A DNA stretch of 64,000 bases, from the NCBI RefSeq assembly GCF_041537905.1, contig NZ_JBGRUO010000009.1, forward strand, positions 62,001 to 126,000, given 5' to 3'. This document shows positions 41,058 through 50,418 of the stretch, in pieces. A program made the position numbers and the translations under genes. The notes beneath the pieces are model-generated. The model did not search any database, was not told where the DNA came from, and saw only the letters and a program-made list of their open reading frames with translations. The stretch is from Ruegeria_C sp041537905. Its GTDB lineage: Bacteria; Pseudomonadota; Alphaproteobacteria; Rhodobacterales; Rhodobacteraceae. Positions within the stretch are counted from its first letter, which is position 1. Every line of letters begins with the position of its first letter.

Positions 41058-41873
41058 TTAGTGCTTCTTGCCCTTATGCGGCGCCCAGAGACGCTTGTTG
41101 GTGAGATAGAGCAGCGAGGCCAGGATCGTCAGGAACAGAACGCCGACAAAACCTGCCTGCTTGCGAGCCATCATCTTGGGCTCAGCTGCCCACATCAGGA
41201 AGGCCGCAACGTCTTCGGCCTCGTGATGCAGGTCGTTGGAGTGACCGTCGGCATACTCGACATCCTCGCCGTAAAGCGGGGGGGCCATGGAAATCCAGCC
41301 ACCTGGAAACGCGGTGTTCTCATAGAGGATCGTACCTGCTTCTTCCTTTTCTTCGCCGGTATATCCAATCATCAAGGACGCGATGTATTCTGCACCGCCA
41401 ATGCCTTTGAACAGCTGGTTGATCCCAAGGCCGTAAGGCCCGTGGAACCCAGCACGGGATTTGGCCATCAGGCTCAGATCCGGTGCGCCAGCAGCGTGGT
41501 TTGCCGGGAAATGATCGCTGTCGATCAAGGGACGAAACTCGTCCTTTTCCGCATCATAAAGGTATCTGTTGGCTTCTTCATCCAGAACGGCGAAACCCGC
41601 GGCATAGGCGCGCACCTGATCCTCGGGCAGGCCCGGCCCACCCTCATCCGCCAGTGTGCGTAGGGGTACATACTGCAAGCCGTGGCAGGCTGCGCAGACC
41701 TCGGTATAGACCTGAAGGCCGCGCTGCAGCTGGTTCTGGTCGTATTTGCCGAACGGACCCTCGAACGAGAATGCGAAATCCTCGATATGCTGATCTCCGC
41801 CACCGGCCGCGAAAGACGCGGCAGGGGCAAGTGCGAGGGCGAACGCGGCACCGATTGCTAGGTTCTTGAACAT
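41058..41873 (-). CDS. petC: Cytochrome c1 of the bc1 complex
   Basis: A 271-residue periplasmic heme subunit, anchored by a C-terminal helix. A signal peptide is at 1-22 (ALAPAASFA); the heme c site is C60-A-A-C63-H64; MAPPLYGEDVEY contains the probable Met ligand region; the membrane anchor is FVGVLFLTILASLLYL near the end. It receives electrons from the Rieske protein and passes them to soluble or membrane cytochrome c. Third gene of petABC. Confidence 0.96.
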   Translation of the reverse strand: MFKNLAIGAAFALALAPAASFAAGGGDQHIEDFAFSFEGPFGKYDQNQLQRGLQVYTEVCAACHGLQYVPLRTLADEGGPGLPEDQVRAYAAGFAVLDEEANRYLYDAEKDEFRPLIDSDHFPANHAAGAPDLSLMAKSRAGFHGPYGLGINQLFKGIGGAEYIASLMIGYTGEEKEEAGTILYENTAFPGGWISMAPPLYGEDVEYADGHSNDLHHEAEDVAAFLMWAAEPKMMARKQAGFVGVLFLTILASLLYLTNKRLWAPHKGKKH

Positions 41874-41891
41874 CTCAGTCGGTCCCTCTTC

Positions 41892-43238
41892 TTATTCGGC
41901 GGGCGTGGTTTCGGCGGCACCGGAACCATCAGCTTGCTTGCCGTAATGGGCGTTGAAGTCTTCTTCGATCGTTTCGGGCTGCGGCAGCGGTTTCTCGATC
42001 ACGCCCAGAATGGGCAGGATCACGAAGAAATAACCGAACCAATAGGCCGACGCGATCAGCGAGAAGGAGGCATAGGGCTCTTCCGCGGGCATTGCGCCCA
42101 GCCACATCAGCGCCATGAAGTCGACGATCAGCAGGTAGAACCACCATTTGAACATCGGACGATAGCGGCCCGAACGGACGGTCGAGGTGTCCAGCCAGGG
42201 CGCCAGCGCCATGGCCAGGATCGCGCCGAACATCGCCGCGACACCGAAGAACTTGGCGTCCACGATGCCACCAGTGATGAAGCTAACAAACTGCACCACC
42301 CAGACATCTGCGGTGAAGGCACGCAGGATGGCGTAGAAGGGCAGGAAGTACCATTCCGGCACGATATGGGCAGGCGTCACCAGCGGGTTGGCCTCGATAT
42401 AGTTATCGGGGTGACCCAGATAGTTAGGCATGAAGCCCACGATGGCCCAGAAGATCACCATCACGATGGCAAGGCCCACGAAATCCTTGATCACGAAATA
42501 GGGCCAGAAGGGCAGAGTGTCCTTCTTGACGTCCTCTTTCGATGTGCGACGCACCTCCACACCCGTCGGGTTGTTGTTGCCCGTGGTGTGGAAGGCCCAG
42601 ATATGCACCACGACCAGCGCAGCGATCACGAAAGGCAGCAGATAGTGCAGCGAGAAGAAGCGGTTCAGCGTAGCGTTATCCACCGCTGGTCCGCCCAGCA
42701 GCCAGGTCTGGATCGCCTCACCCACAAACGGGATGGCGCCAAACAGGCCGGTGATCACGGTTGCGCCCCAGAACGACATCTGACCCCAGGGCAGAACATA
42801 GCCCATGAAGGCTGTGCCCATCATGCAGAGATAGATGAGCATGCCGATGATCCAGGTGATCTCGCGCGGGGACTTGTAAGAGCCGTAAAACAACCCGCGG
42901 AAAATGTGGATGTAAACCGCCACAAAGAACAGCGAGGCGCCGTTTGCGTGCAGATAGCGCAGCATATAACCGCCATTCACGTTGCGCATGATGTGCTCGA
43001 CGCTGGCAAAGGCCAAATCGACGTTAGGGGTATAGTGCATCACCAGAACGATGCCGGTGACGATCTGCAGCACCAGGCAGAAGGCCAGGACGATCCCCCA
43101 AATCCACCACCAGTTCAGGTTCTTGGGGGTGGGGATCATGATTGTGTTGTAGATGAGACCGACAATCGGTAGGCGGCTATCCAGCCACTTTTCGCCGTTT
43201 GACTTCGGTTCGTAATGATCGTGCGGAATTCCGGACAT
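41892..43238 (-). CDS. petB: Cytochrome b of the bc1 complex
   Basis: A 448-residue integral membrane protein with eight helices and two b hemes. Visible are the Qo-site PEWY (IVPEWYFLPFYAIL), the histidine pairs in helices B and D (VMHYTPN to LRYLHANGASLFF; LHYLLPFVIAALVVVHIWAFH), and GYVLPWGQMSFWGA. It has the longer C-terminal tail typical of Rhodobacter-type fbcB. AGGAGG precedes the ATG. Lies 12 bp after petA. Confidence 0.97.
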   Translation of the reverse strand: MSGIPHDHYEPKSNGEKWLDSRLPIVGLIYNTIMIPTPKNLNWWWIWGIVLAFCLVLQIVTGIVLVMHYTPNVDLAFASVEHIMRNVNGGYMLRYLHANGASLFFVAVYIHIFRGLFYGSYKSPREITWIIGMLIYLCMMGTAFMGYVLPWGQMSFWGATVITGLFGAIPFVGEAIQTWLLGGPAVDNATLNRFFSLHYLLPFVIAALVVVHIWAFHTTGNNNPTGVEVRRTSKEDVKKDTLPFWPYFVIKDFVGLAIVMVIFWAIVGFMPNYLGHPDNYIEANPLVTPAHIVPEWYFLPFYAILRAFTADVWVVQFVSFITGGIVDAKFFGVAAMFGAILAMALAPWLDTSTVRSGRYRPMFKWWFYLLIVDFMALMWLGAMPAEEPYASFSLIASAYWFGYFFVILPILGVIEKPLPQPETIEEDFNAHYGKQADGSGAAETTPAE

Positions 43239-43249
43239 GTCGCGCCTCC

Positions 43250-43810
43250 TTATCCCAGCTTGATGGTGGTTGGGTCGACGAATTCCGCAGTCGGAATCCA
43301 GAGATTCTCAGGCGCAGGGCCTTTGCGGATACGGCCCGACGTGTCGTAGTGCGATCCGTGGCAAGGGCAGAACCAGCCGTGGAAATCGCCCGCACCGTCA
43401 CCCAGCGGCACACAGCCCAGATGGGTGCACACACCCATCATGACCAGCCATTCCCCTGCTTCGTCCATCGAGCGGTTCTCGTCGGCGGCGTCCAGACCGG
43501 GCTTGTTGGCGTTGCGGTCATTGTTGTCAGGCAGTTCAGCCAGATCGACCGAACGCGCCTCATCGATCTCTTCGGGTGTGCGGCGACGGATGAAAACCGG
43601 CTTGCCCAACCACTTGACCGTGATCTGCGTCCCTTCGGCGACGCCCGACACGTCCACGCGGATCGAGGACAGCGCCTGAACATCTGCGGACGGGTTCATC
43701 TGGTTCACCAGAGGCCAAACAGCGGCCCCCGTAACTACGACACCTGCGCCACCCGTGGCGTAGTAGAGGAAATCTCTGCGGGTGCCTTCGTGGTCTTCTG
43801 CGTGGGACAC
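43250..43810 (-). CDS. petA: Rieske iron-sulfur subunit of the bc1 complex
   Basis: A 186-residue protein: twin-arginine type N-terminus (EGTRRDFLYYATGGAGVVVT) which stays as membrane anchor, then the 2Fe-2S fold with CTHLGC and CPCHGSHYD ligands (two Cys, two His). GTG start at 43810, with GGAGAAGG upstream. First gene of the petABC operon; the 202-bp space upstream should contain the promoter. Confidence 0.96.
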   Translation of the reverse strand: MSHAEDHEGTRRDFLYYATGGAGVVVTGAAVWPLVNQMNPSADVQALSSIRVDVSGVAEGTQITVKWLGKPVFIRRRTPEEIDEARSVDLAELPDNNDRNANKPGLDAADENRSMDEAGEWLVMMGVCTHLGCVPLGDGAGDFHGWFCPCHGSHYDTSGRIRKGPAPENLWIPTAEFVDPTTIKLG

Positions 43811-44012
43811 GAGCCTTCTCCGATCTCAGCGCCCGCGAACGGGCAAACGTGCATATCTACCGCACGGGGATGCGGTGACTTAACGCGGGTATCTATCGGG
43901 GAGAAATCGGTTCGTCCAGCGGTCATAGGCGCGCAGGGCATTTCTTAGGTCGACATTCGGGAACAAAGTTTCAAGTGTGGACAAAAAAACACGCGCAAAC
44001 TCGCCAAAATTG

Positions 44013-44621
44013 TCACCCAGTGGGCCGGGTGGCTGCCATGCTCGGACGCGATTCGAAGCCCGCATACCACTCGGCCAGCGCCTCATTCCCGGTGCGCCAG
44101 CCGCGATCCGCGTGGCGCAGATCGAGATAGCCCAGCGCGCAGGCCGCCGCGATCTGCCCCATGTCCAGCGGCCCTGACAAATGCGCCATCCAACGCTGGT
44201 TCAGCGCGGCACACGCCCGCTCGATCTTGGTCCATTGTGCGTCGGTCCAACTGTCCCATTGCTTGTCCTCGGGGCGCAGCCGCGCCTCATAGGTCATCAG
44301 CAACGCAGCATCGACGATGCCATCGGCCAGTGCCTCAAGCGTCATAACCTCCCACCGCCGTGCGCCATCCGGGTAGAACCCCGCCTGTGCCCGCGCATCG
44401 AAGAAGGCGCAGATCACCCGGCTGTCAAACAGCGTTGGTTCGTCCGCACGCTCCAACGCGGGAACCTTGGTCAAGGGGTTCTTGCCCACCAGCGGATCAG
44501 CGGGCGACAGGGGGTTGCCAGTGACGGATACAACCTCGACATCTGCAAGCTGTTCGGTTTCGTGCAGCAAAACCATGACCTTGCGCACATAGGGCGATGA
44601 TGGGCTGTGAAAGAGTTTCAT
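44013..44621 (-). CDS. Glutathione S-transferase family protein
   Basis: A 202-residue protein with N-terminal thioredoxin-like domain (MKLFHSPSSPYVRKVMVLLH), the PALERADEPTLFDSRVICAF cis-Pro/GSH-binding part and an all-helical C-terminal domain. It may detoxify electrophiles. Strong AGGAGG before the ATG. It is transcribed toward petA but separated from it by about 200 bp, so it is probably an independent unit. Confidence 0.88.
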   Translation of the reverse strand: MKLFHSPSSPYVRKVMVLLHETEQLADVEVVSVTGNPLSPADPLVGKNPLTKVPALERADEPTLFDSRVICAFFDARAQAGFYPDGARRWEVMTLEALADGIVDAALLMTYEARLRPEDKQWDSWTDAQWTKIERACAALNQRWMAHLSGPLDMGQIAAACALGYLDLRHADRGWRTGNEALAEWYAGFESRPSMAATRPTG

Positions 44622-44700
44622 GCGGGACCTCCTGCGTTAGGGCGAGCTTTCAGAACGCACACCGAAACAAAAGCCGTCAGATCAAGAGGTCCAGGCAACA

Positions 44701-45321
44701 TCACTCGGTCGCGTCGCGCATTAGCGCGGACAGGGCTTGCGTTTCTGCACCAAACCCGCCCTCGGCTAGCCGATCTGCCGCCCGCAGCCGCACCTCATCG
44801 GGCTTGTTCTGGTTCAGCTTCCATGTCCCGTCGATTGCCTGCACCCGCAACCGGCAAGGCACGATCATCCGCATCATCCGCGCCAGCGCGTCATCACTCA
44901 TTTTGTCTGCCGTCCAGGGCGGTTTCGGCAGCAGGCGCGTCTCGTTGAAATCCGATTGCCGGTCCAGCAGCGCGCGTAGTTCGGACTGCGGGCGAGTCTC
45001 CAGCGTGCCGGTCAGATGCACGGCGACATAGTTCCAAGTTGGGACCTGATCAGGGATCTCATACCAGTCGGGCGAGACATAGCCATCCGGGCCGGACACT
45101 GCGATCCGAGCCGCAACCGGGCTCTTCAGCAACCGCAGGATCGGATTCGACCGCACCAGATGCAGATCCGCAATGCTGCTATCCTCGGACAACAGAAACG
45201 GCACATGGCTCATCAGGGGCGGCCCGTCGCTCGCGGCAGCCAGAATGCCGAAACCCCGCTCGCGCGCGAAACGGATGTTGCGGGCTGTCTCGGTGCCGCG
45301 AAAGGCGGGATTTGGGTGCAT
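44701..45321 (-). CDS. PaiB-like FMN-binding negative transcriptional regulator family protein
   Basis: A 206-residue protein: MHPNPAFRGTETARNIRFAR and PLMSHVPFLLSE, then HLVRSNPILRLL and WNYVAVHLTGTLE are family hallmarks of the FMN-split-barrel PaiB group. In Bacillus PaiB affects sporulation and protease genes; in proteobacteria the role is unclear. The start at 45321 is chosen by homologues' MHPN. It is divergent from the FMN riboswitch of ribH, giving an FMN-binding protein next to an FMN sensor. Confidence 0.85.
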   Translation of the reverse strand: MHPNPAFRGTETARNIRFARERGFGILAAASDGPPLMSHVPFLLSEDSSIADLHLVRSNPILRLLKSPVAARIAVSGPDGYVSPDWYEIPDQVPTWNYVAVHLTGTLETRPQSELRALLDRQSDFNETRLLPKPPWTADKMSDDALARMMRMIVPCRLRVQAIDGTWKLNQNKPDEVRLRAADRLAEGGFGAETQALSALMRDATE

Positions 45322-45380
45322 GGGCGCTCTCCTCAAACTGGGTCTTGCAGTGTGGGCCGCAACTTGGCAAGGTCTGCGAC

Positions 45381-45522
45381 GTTCTCAGGGCGGGGCGAAA
45401 TTCCCCACCGGCGGTATGCGGGCATGGACCCGCGAGCCCGCGAGCGGCCCCGTTTTCAGGGGTGACAAGCAGATCTGGTGAGAGGCCAGAGCCGACGGTT
45501 ACAGTCCGGATGAAAGAGAACG
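45381..45522 (+). promoter_or_regulatory. FMN riboswitch (RFN element)
   Basis: The conserved elements occur in order: GTTCTCAGGGCGGGGCGAAA, TTCCCCACCGGCGGTA, AGCCCGCGAGCG, GATCTGGTGAGAGGCCAGAG, CCGACGGTTACAGTCCGGAT and closing GAAAGAGAAC, which pairs with the 5' GTTCTC. It lies 75 bp before ribH and should repress it when FMN is abundant. Confidence 0.96.
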
Positions 45523-45597
45523 TGCAGCGCGTCCGTGGTACGGCGCGACTGCCCGTGATCGCCTTGGGTGACGTGTCTGTTACGAAAGGAGTTCACG

Positions 45598-46038
45598 ATG
45601 ACACACACCCGATATGCTTTTGTCAAAGCCAACTGGCATTCCGATATCGTCGACCGCGCGATTGACGGGTTTCAGGAGCTGATCCCCGCCGCGCAAATCG
45701 ATGTCTATGATGTGCCCGGCGCGTTTGAGATGCCGCTGCTGGCCCGCGATCTGGCCCAGACCGGCCAATATGCCGCCATCGCCTGCGCCGCCTTTGTGGT
45801 CGATGGCGGAATCTATCGCCATGATTTCGTCGCGCAAGCGGTGGTTGACGGGCTGATGCGGGCCGGGATGGATAGCGGCGTGCCGGTGCTGTCGGTCTCT
45901 CTGACCCCGCATCACTATCAGGAAACCGATCACCACAACGCCATATATCGCGCCCATTTCGTCGAAAAAGGCCGCGAAGCGGCGCAAGCCGCGCTGGGCA
46001 TCGTGCGCACCCGTGCGGCGTTGTCGCAGGCGGCCTGA
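45598..46038 (+). CDS. ribH: 6,7-dimethyl-8-ribityllumazine synthase, RibH2 type
   Basis: A 146-residue enzyme of riboflavin synthesis, condensing the ribitylamino-uracil with dihydroxybutanone phosphate. Family landmarks are DVPGAFEMPL, FVVDGGIYRHDFVAQAV and VSLTPHHYQETDHHN, the last typical of the RibH2 (decameric, Brucella/Mesorhizobium) subgroup and not of RibH1. It stands alone behind the FMN riboswitch, as in rhizobia. AAAGGAG precedes the ATG. Confidence 0.93.
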   Translation: MTHTRYAFVKANWHSDIVDRAIDGFQELIPAAQIDVYDVPGAFEMPLLARDLAQTGQYAAIACAAFVVDGGIYRHDFVAQAVVDGLMRAGMDSGVPVLSVSLTPHHYQETDHHNAIYRAHFVEKGREAAQAALGIVRTRAALSQAA

Positions 46039-46116
46039 TACCGCAGCGCCTCAGGGGGAATCCCTCTTGAGGCGCACAGCACAGGCCGCTAAGCACGTCG
46101 CGCAAAGGAGCAGCTT

Positions 46117-47217
46117 ATGTCGATGAACAGTTTTGGCCATCTCTTCCGCGTCTCGACCTGGGGCGAAAGCCACGGTCCGGCACTGGGCGCCACCGTCGAC
46201 GGCTGCCCGCCGGGCGTGCCAATTGACGAGGCAATGATCCAGCACTGGCTGGACAAGCGCAAACCGGGCCAGAACAAGTTCACCACCCAGCGACGCGAAG
46301 CGGATGAGGTCAAGATCCTGTCGGGCGTGTTCGAGGGCCAGACCACCGGCACGCCCGTGCAGCTGATGATCGAAAACACCGATCAGCGGTCGAAAGACTA
46401 TGGCGACATCATGGACAAGTTCCGCCCCGGCCACGCCGATATCACCTATTGGCAGAAATACGGCATCCGCGACTATCGCGGCGGCGGGCGCAGCTCGGCT
46501 CGCGAAACGGCGGCGCGTGTGGCTGCGGGCGGGTTGGCGCGCGAGGCGATCAAGCAGCTTGCCCCGCATGTGCAGATCACCGGCTATATGGTGCAGATGG
46601 GACCGCATAAGATCGACAGAGACCGGTTTGACTGGGACCAGGTCGAACAGAACCCGTTCTGGGCCCCCGATGCCAAGGCTGCCCAGGATTGGGCGGGCTA
46701 TCTGGACGAGTTGCGCAAGGACGGAAACTCGGTCGGCGCAGTGATCGAAGTGGTTGCGCGCGGCGTCCCGCGCGGGCTGGGCGCGCCGATTTATGCCAAG
46801 CTGGACACTGATCTGGCCGCCGCAATGATGTCGATCAACGCAGTGAAGGGCGTCGAGATCGGTGAGGGCATGGCCGCCGCTGAACTGACCGGTGAAGCCA
46901 ATGCGGATGAAATCTTCATGGGGCCCAACGGCCCGGAATACAGCTCCAACCACGCGGGCGGCGTGCTGGGCGGTATCTCGACCGGGCAGGATGTTGTGGT
47001 GCGCTTTGCGGTCAAGCCAACCTCGTCGATCCTGACCACGCGCCGCACCATCACCGTGTCGGGCGAAGAGACGCAGATCATCACCAAGGGCCGCCATGAT
47101 CCCTGCGTCGGCATCCGCGCGGTGCCAGTGGGCGAAGCGATGATGGCCTGCGTGATCCTCGACCACCTGCTGCTGCATCGCGGCCAGATCGGTGAGAACC
47201 GCGGACATATCGGCTGA
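46117..47217 (+). CDS. aroC: Chorismate synthase
   Basis: A 366-residue enzyme of the shikimate pathway, converting EPSP to chorismate with reduced FMN. Signatures: GESHGPALGATVDGCPPG, DYRGGGRSSARETAARVAAG and the C-terminal GRHDPCVGIRAVPVGEAMMA. AAAGGAG just before the ATG. It depends on FMN, so its place after ribH is suggestive, but a separate promoter is possible. Confidence 0.97.
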   Translation: MSMNSFGHLFRVSTWGESHGPALGATVDGCPPGVPIDEAMIQHWLDKRKPGQNKFTTQRREADEVKILSGVFEGQTTGTPVQLMIENTDQRSKDYGDIMDKFRPGHADITYWQKYGIRDYRGGGRSSARETAARVAAGGLAREAIKQLAPHVQITGYMVQMGPHKIDRDRFDWDQVEQNPFWAPDAKAAQDWAGYLDELRKDGNSVGAVIEVVARGVPRGLGAPIYAKLDTDLAAAMMSINAVKGVEIGEGMAAAELTGEANADEIFMGPNGPEYSSNHAGGVLGGISTGQDVVVRFAVKPTSSILTTRRTITVSGEETQIITKGRHDPCVGIRAVPVGEAMMACVILDHLLLHRGQIGENRGHIG

Positions 47218-47736
47218 CCTGCGCAAAAATCTGCGAGCAGTTGCCAAAAAATCATCGATTCTGACCGATTGCGGCTTCAGCGCCGACCGGATCGCCGGAA
47301 CACGCCGCGCGATTAAGGCCAGCTTTTCCGCAGGCATTGCGCGACTATCCCAGCTCGGCGGCCTCGGACAACTGGCCTTTGTTGCAACAAAGGCTCTTTA
47401 GGTAAACAAATTGCTTAAACAGGGCCCCGACGTGCTGGCTACGGCCAGGTTGGGCGCAACAGAATAGTGGTTCTGCTTCGGGCCAAGTGTTAGTTAAACG
47501 CGCAGTACCGGGCGTTGCTGATCCGCAATAAGAATGTTCACCGGCAGTATAGACACCCACCCCCAACCCTGCTACATCCGCGCAATCTTGCGGCCTCGGA
47601 TTCGTTCCGGGGCTGTTGATATTTGGAATCGGGGACCTTCGGGGCCCTATATCTCAGGCACCTACGGGGGCCTTCAACATAGCGGGTCCAAAGACAAGAA
47701 CCTAAGGGCCTGCACGCTAAACGGAAGACAGAAAGC
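47218..47736. other. Leader region between aroC and rplB
   Basis: 519 bp without a gene. It has a perfect 20-bp palindrome GCCTTTGTTGCAACAAAGGC (47375-47394), which can fold as a hairpin with a weak T tract (TCTTTA) and might end aroC. Further down, GC-rich inverted segments (GGGGACCTTCGGGGCCC, CCTACGGGGGCC) lie in the rplB leader. Confidence 0.5.
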
Positions 47737-48579
47737 ATGGCACTCAAGTCGTATAAGCCGACGACGCCGGGCCAGCGCGGGCTGGTGCTGATCGACCGTT
47801 CGGAGCTGTACAAAGGACGTCCCGTCAAATCCCTCACTGAGGGTCTGACGAAATCGGGCGGCCGGAACAACACCGGACGGATTACCTCGCGTCGTCGCGG
47901 GGGTGGCGCCAAACGCCTCTACCGGATCGTTGACTTCAAACGGAACAAATATGATGTGGCGGCCACCGTCGAACGGATCGAGTATGACCCGAACCGGACC
48001 GCATTCATCGCACTTGTCAAATATGACGATGGCGAGCAGGCCTATATCCTCGCGCCCCAGCGTCTGGCCGTAGGGGACAAGGTTGTCGCCTCCGCCAAGG
48101 CCGACATCAAGCCGGGCAACGCGATGCCGTTCTCAGGCATGCCGATCGGTACCATTGTCCACAACATCGAGATGAAGCCCGGCAAGGGTGGTCAGATCGC
48201 GCGTGCCGCAGGCACCTACGCCCAGTTCGTGGGTCGCGACGGTGGCTACGCCCAGATCCGCCTCAGTTCGGGTGAACTGCGCATGGTGCGTCAGGAATGC
48301 ATGGCCACCGTTGGTGCCGTGTCCAACCCCGACAACTCGAACCAGAACTACGGTAAAGCCGGTCGTATGCGCCACAAGGGCGTGCGTCCGTCGGTCCGTG
48401 GTGTTGTCATGAACCCGATCGACCACCCCCACGGTGGTGGTGAAGGCCGGACCTCGGGTGGTCGTCACCCGGTGACCCCATGGGGCAAGCCGACCAAGGG
48501 CAAGCGCACTCGCAACAAGAACAAAGCGTCGCAGAAGCTGATCATCCGCTCGCGCCACGCCAAGAAGAAGGGGCGTTAA
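47737..48579 (+). CDS. rplB: 50S ribosomal protein L2
   Basis: A 280-residue protein, normal length. Peptidyl-transferase-centre loop MNPIDHPHGGGEGR is intact, as is TSRRRGGGAKRLYRIVDFKR. It binds 23S rRNA and helps join the subunits. Unlike the usual S10 order it is not preceded by rplW; 519 bp of leader and aroC come before it. Confidence 0.98.
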   Translation: MALKSYKPTTPGQRGLVLIDRSELYKGRPVKSLTEGLTKSGGRNNTGRITSRRRGGGAKRLYRIVDFKRNKYDVAATVERIEYDPNRTAFIALVKYDDGEQAYILAPQRLAVGDKVVASAKADIKPGNAMPFSGMPIGTIVHNIEMKPGKGGQIARAAGTYAQFVGRDGGYAQIRLSSGELRMVRQECMATVGAVSNPDNSNQNYGKAGRMRHKGVRPSVRGVVMNPIDHPHGGGEGRTSGGRHPVTPWGKPTKGKRTRNKNKASQKLIIRSRHAKKKGR

Positions 48580-48582
48580 TAG

Positions 48583-48861
48583 ATGTCTCGCTCTGTATGG
48601 AAAGGTCCTTTCGTCGACAGCTATGTGCTTAAGAAAGCCGAAGCTGCGCGCGAGTCGGGCCGCAATGAAGTGATCAAGATCTGGTCGCGCCGTTCCACCA
48701 TCCTGCCCCAGTTCGTGGGTCTGACCTTTGGTGTCTATAACGGTCACAAGCACATCCCGGTAAACGTCTCGGAAGACATGATCGGTCAGAAGTTCGGTGA
48801 GTACTCGCCGACTCGCACCTATTACGGTCACGCCGCAGACAAAAAAGCGAAGCGGAAGTAA
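48583..48861 (+). CDS. rpsS: 30S ribosomal protein S19
   Basis: A 92-residue protein: MSRSVWKGPFVDSYVLKKAE, with IWSRRSTILPQFVG and GEYSPTRTYYGHAADKK. Located in the small-subunit head. 3 bp after rplB. Confidence 0.98.
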   Translation: MSRSVWKGPFVDSYVLKKAEAARESGRNEVIKIWSRRSTILPQFVGLTFGVYNGHKHIPVNVSEDMIGQKFGEYSPTRTYYGHAADKKAKRK

Positions 48862-48864
48862 GTC

Positions 48865-49245
48865 ATGGGCAAGGATAAGAACCCCCGCCGCGTGGCAGAC
48901 AACGAAGCAATGGCGAAAACCCGCATGCTTCGCACCAGCCCGCAGAAACTGAACCTGGTGGCACAGATGATCCGTGGCAAGAAGGTGGAAAAGGCCCTGA
49001 CGGACCTGACCTTCTCGAACAAGCGGGTCGCGCAGGACGTGAAGAAATGCCTTCAGTCCGCCATCGCCAACGCTGAAAACAACCACAACCTTGACGTGGA
49101 TGAACTGATCGTCGCCGAAGCCTGGGTTGGCAAGAACCTGGTCATGAAACGCGGTCGCCCGCGCGCCCGTGGACGGTTCGGCAAGATCATGAAGCCGTTC
49201 TCGGAGATCACCATCAAGGTGCGTCAGGTAGAGGAGCAAGCCTAA
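48865..49245 (+). CDS. rplV: 50S ribosomal protein L22
   Basis: A 126-residue protein; the exit-tunnel beta-hairpin is represented by KRGRPRARGRFGKI. The shared A of its TAA and the next ATG couples it to rpsC. Confidence 0.98.
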   Translation: MGKDKNPRRVADNEAMAKTRMLRTSPQKLNLVAQMIRGKKVEKALTDLTFSNKRVAQDVKKCLQSAIANAENNHNLDVDELIVAEAWVGKNLVMKRGRPRARGRFGKIMKPFSEITIKVRQVEEQA

Positions 49246-49955
49246 TGGGTCATAAAGTAAATCCGGTCGGCATGCGCCTCCAGGTCAACCGCACCTGGGA
49301 CAGCCGTTGGTACGCCGACACCAAGGACTACGGCGATCTTCTGCTGGAAGATCTGAAAATCCGCGAGTTCATCAAGGATGAGTGCAAGCAGGCCGGTATC
49401 GCCCGCGTGATCATCGAACGTCCGCACAAGAAGTGCCGCGTCACGATCCACACCGCGCGTCCCGGTGTCATCATCGGCAAGAAAGGCGCCGATATCGAGG
49501 TTCTCCGCAAGAAGATCTCGTCGATGACCGACAGCGAACTGCACCTGAACATCGTCGAAGTGCGCAAGCCCGAGCTTGACGCGCAGCTGGTTGCCGAGTC
49601 CATCGCTCAGCAGCTGGAGCGTCGGGTCTCGTTCCGTCGCGCGATGAAGCGCTCGGTTCAGAACGCCATGCGCATGGGCGCCCTGGGTATCCGGGTGAAC
49701 GTCGCGGGTCGTCTGGGCGGCGCTGAAATCGCACGGACCGAGTGGTACCGCGAAGGCCGTGTGCCTCTGCACACCCTGCGTGCCGACATCGATTACGCAC
49801 ATGCCGAAGCGATGACTCCTTACGGGATCATCGGGATCAAGGTCTGGATCTTCAAAGGTGAGATCATGGAGCACGATCCGCAGGCACGTGACCGTAAAGC
49901 ACAGGAACTCCAGGACGGCCCTGCACCTCGTGGTGCTGGTGGCGGTCGTCGCTAA
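49245..49955 (+). CDS. rpsC: 30S ribosomal protein S3
   Basis: A 236-residue protein. KH domain (PGVIIGKKGADIEVLRKKIS) and the C-terminal GRLGGAEIARTEWYREGRVP are intact. Forms part of the mRNA entry helicase site. Confidence 0.98.
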   Translation: MGHKVNPVGMRLQVNRTWDSRWYADTKDYGDLLLEDLKIREFIKDECKQAGIARVIIERPHKKCRVTIHTARPGVIIGKKGADIEVLRKKISSMTDSELHLNIVEVRKPELDAQLVAESIAQQLERRVSFRRAMKRSVQNAMRMGALGIRVNVAGRLGGAEIARTEWYREGRVPLHTLRADIDYAHAEAMTPYGIIGIKVWIFKGEIMEHDPQARDRKAQELQDGPAPRGAGGGRR

Positions 49956-49967
49956 GGAGAGAATGAG

Positions 49968-50381
49968 ATGCTTCAACCAAAGCGTACTAAATTCCGCAAG
50001 ATGCACAAAGGCCGGATCAAGGGTGAAGCCAAGGGCGGCTCTGATCTGAACTTTGGCGCCTATGGTCTGAAAGCGCTGCAGCCCGAGCGTGTGACTGCAC
50101 GCCAGATCGAAGCTGCACGTCGTGCCATGACCCGCCACATGAAACGCCAGGGCCGCGTCTGGATCCGGATCTTCCCGGATACTCCCGTGACCTCGAAACC
50201 GACCGAAGTCCGTATGGGTAAAGGTAAAGGTTCCGTGGATTTCTGGGCGGCCAAGGTCAAGCCCGGTCGCGTGATGTTCGAGATCGACGGCGTCGATGAC
50301 GATATCGCCCGCGAGGCCCTTCGCCTTGCCGCGATGAAGCTGCCGATCAAGACCCGCGTCGTGGTTCGCGAAGACTGGTAA
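49968..50381 (+). CDS. rplP: 50S ribosomal protein L16
   Basis: A 137-residue protein: MLQPKRTKFRKMHKGRIKG and RVWIRIFPDTPVTSKPTEVR. It is the last ribosomal gene in this block. rpmC and rpsQ, which normally follow, are absent; a strong terminator comes instead. Confidence 0.98.
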   Translation: MLQPKRTKFRKMHKGRIKGEAKGGSDLNFGAYGLKALQPERVTARQIEAARRAMTRHMKRQGRVWIRIFPDTPVTSKPTEVRMGKGKGSVDFWAAKVKPGRVMFEIDGVDDDIAREALRLAAMKLPIKTRVVVREDW

Positions 50382-50418
50382 GATGGTGGGTGCGCGGCAC
50401 CCATCCTGAACAATGTGA

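Noticed and set aside
41934..43172. 412-codon frame opposite petB
   Set aside because: His/Gln/Asp-rich shadow of cytochrome b; petB is certain.
46051..47337. 428-codon frame opposite aroC
   Set aside because: Antisense shadow in GC-rich DNA; no recognisable motif, and aroC is certain.
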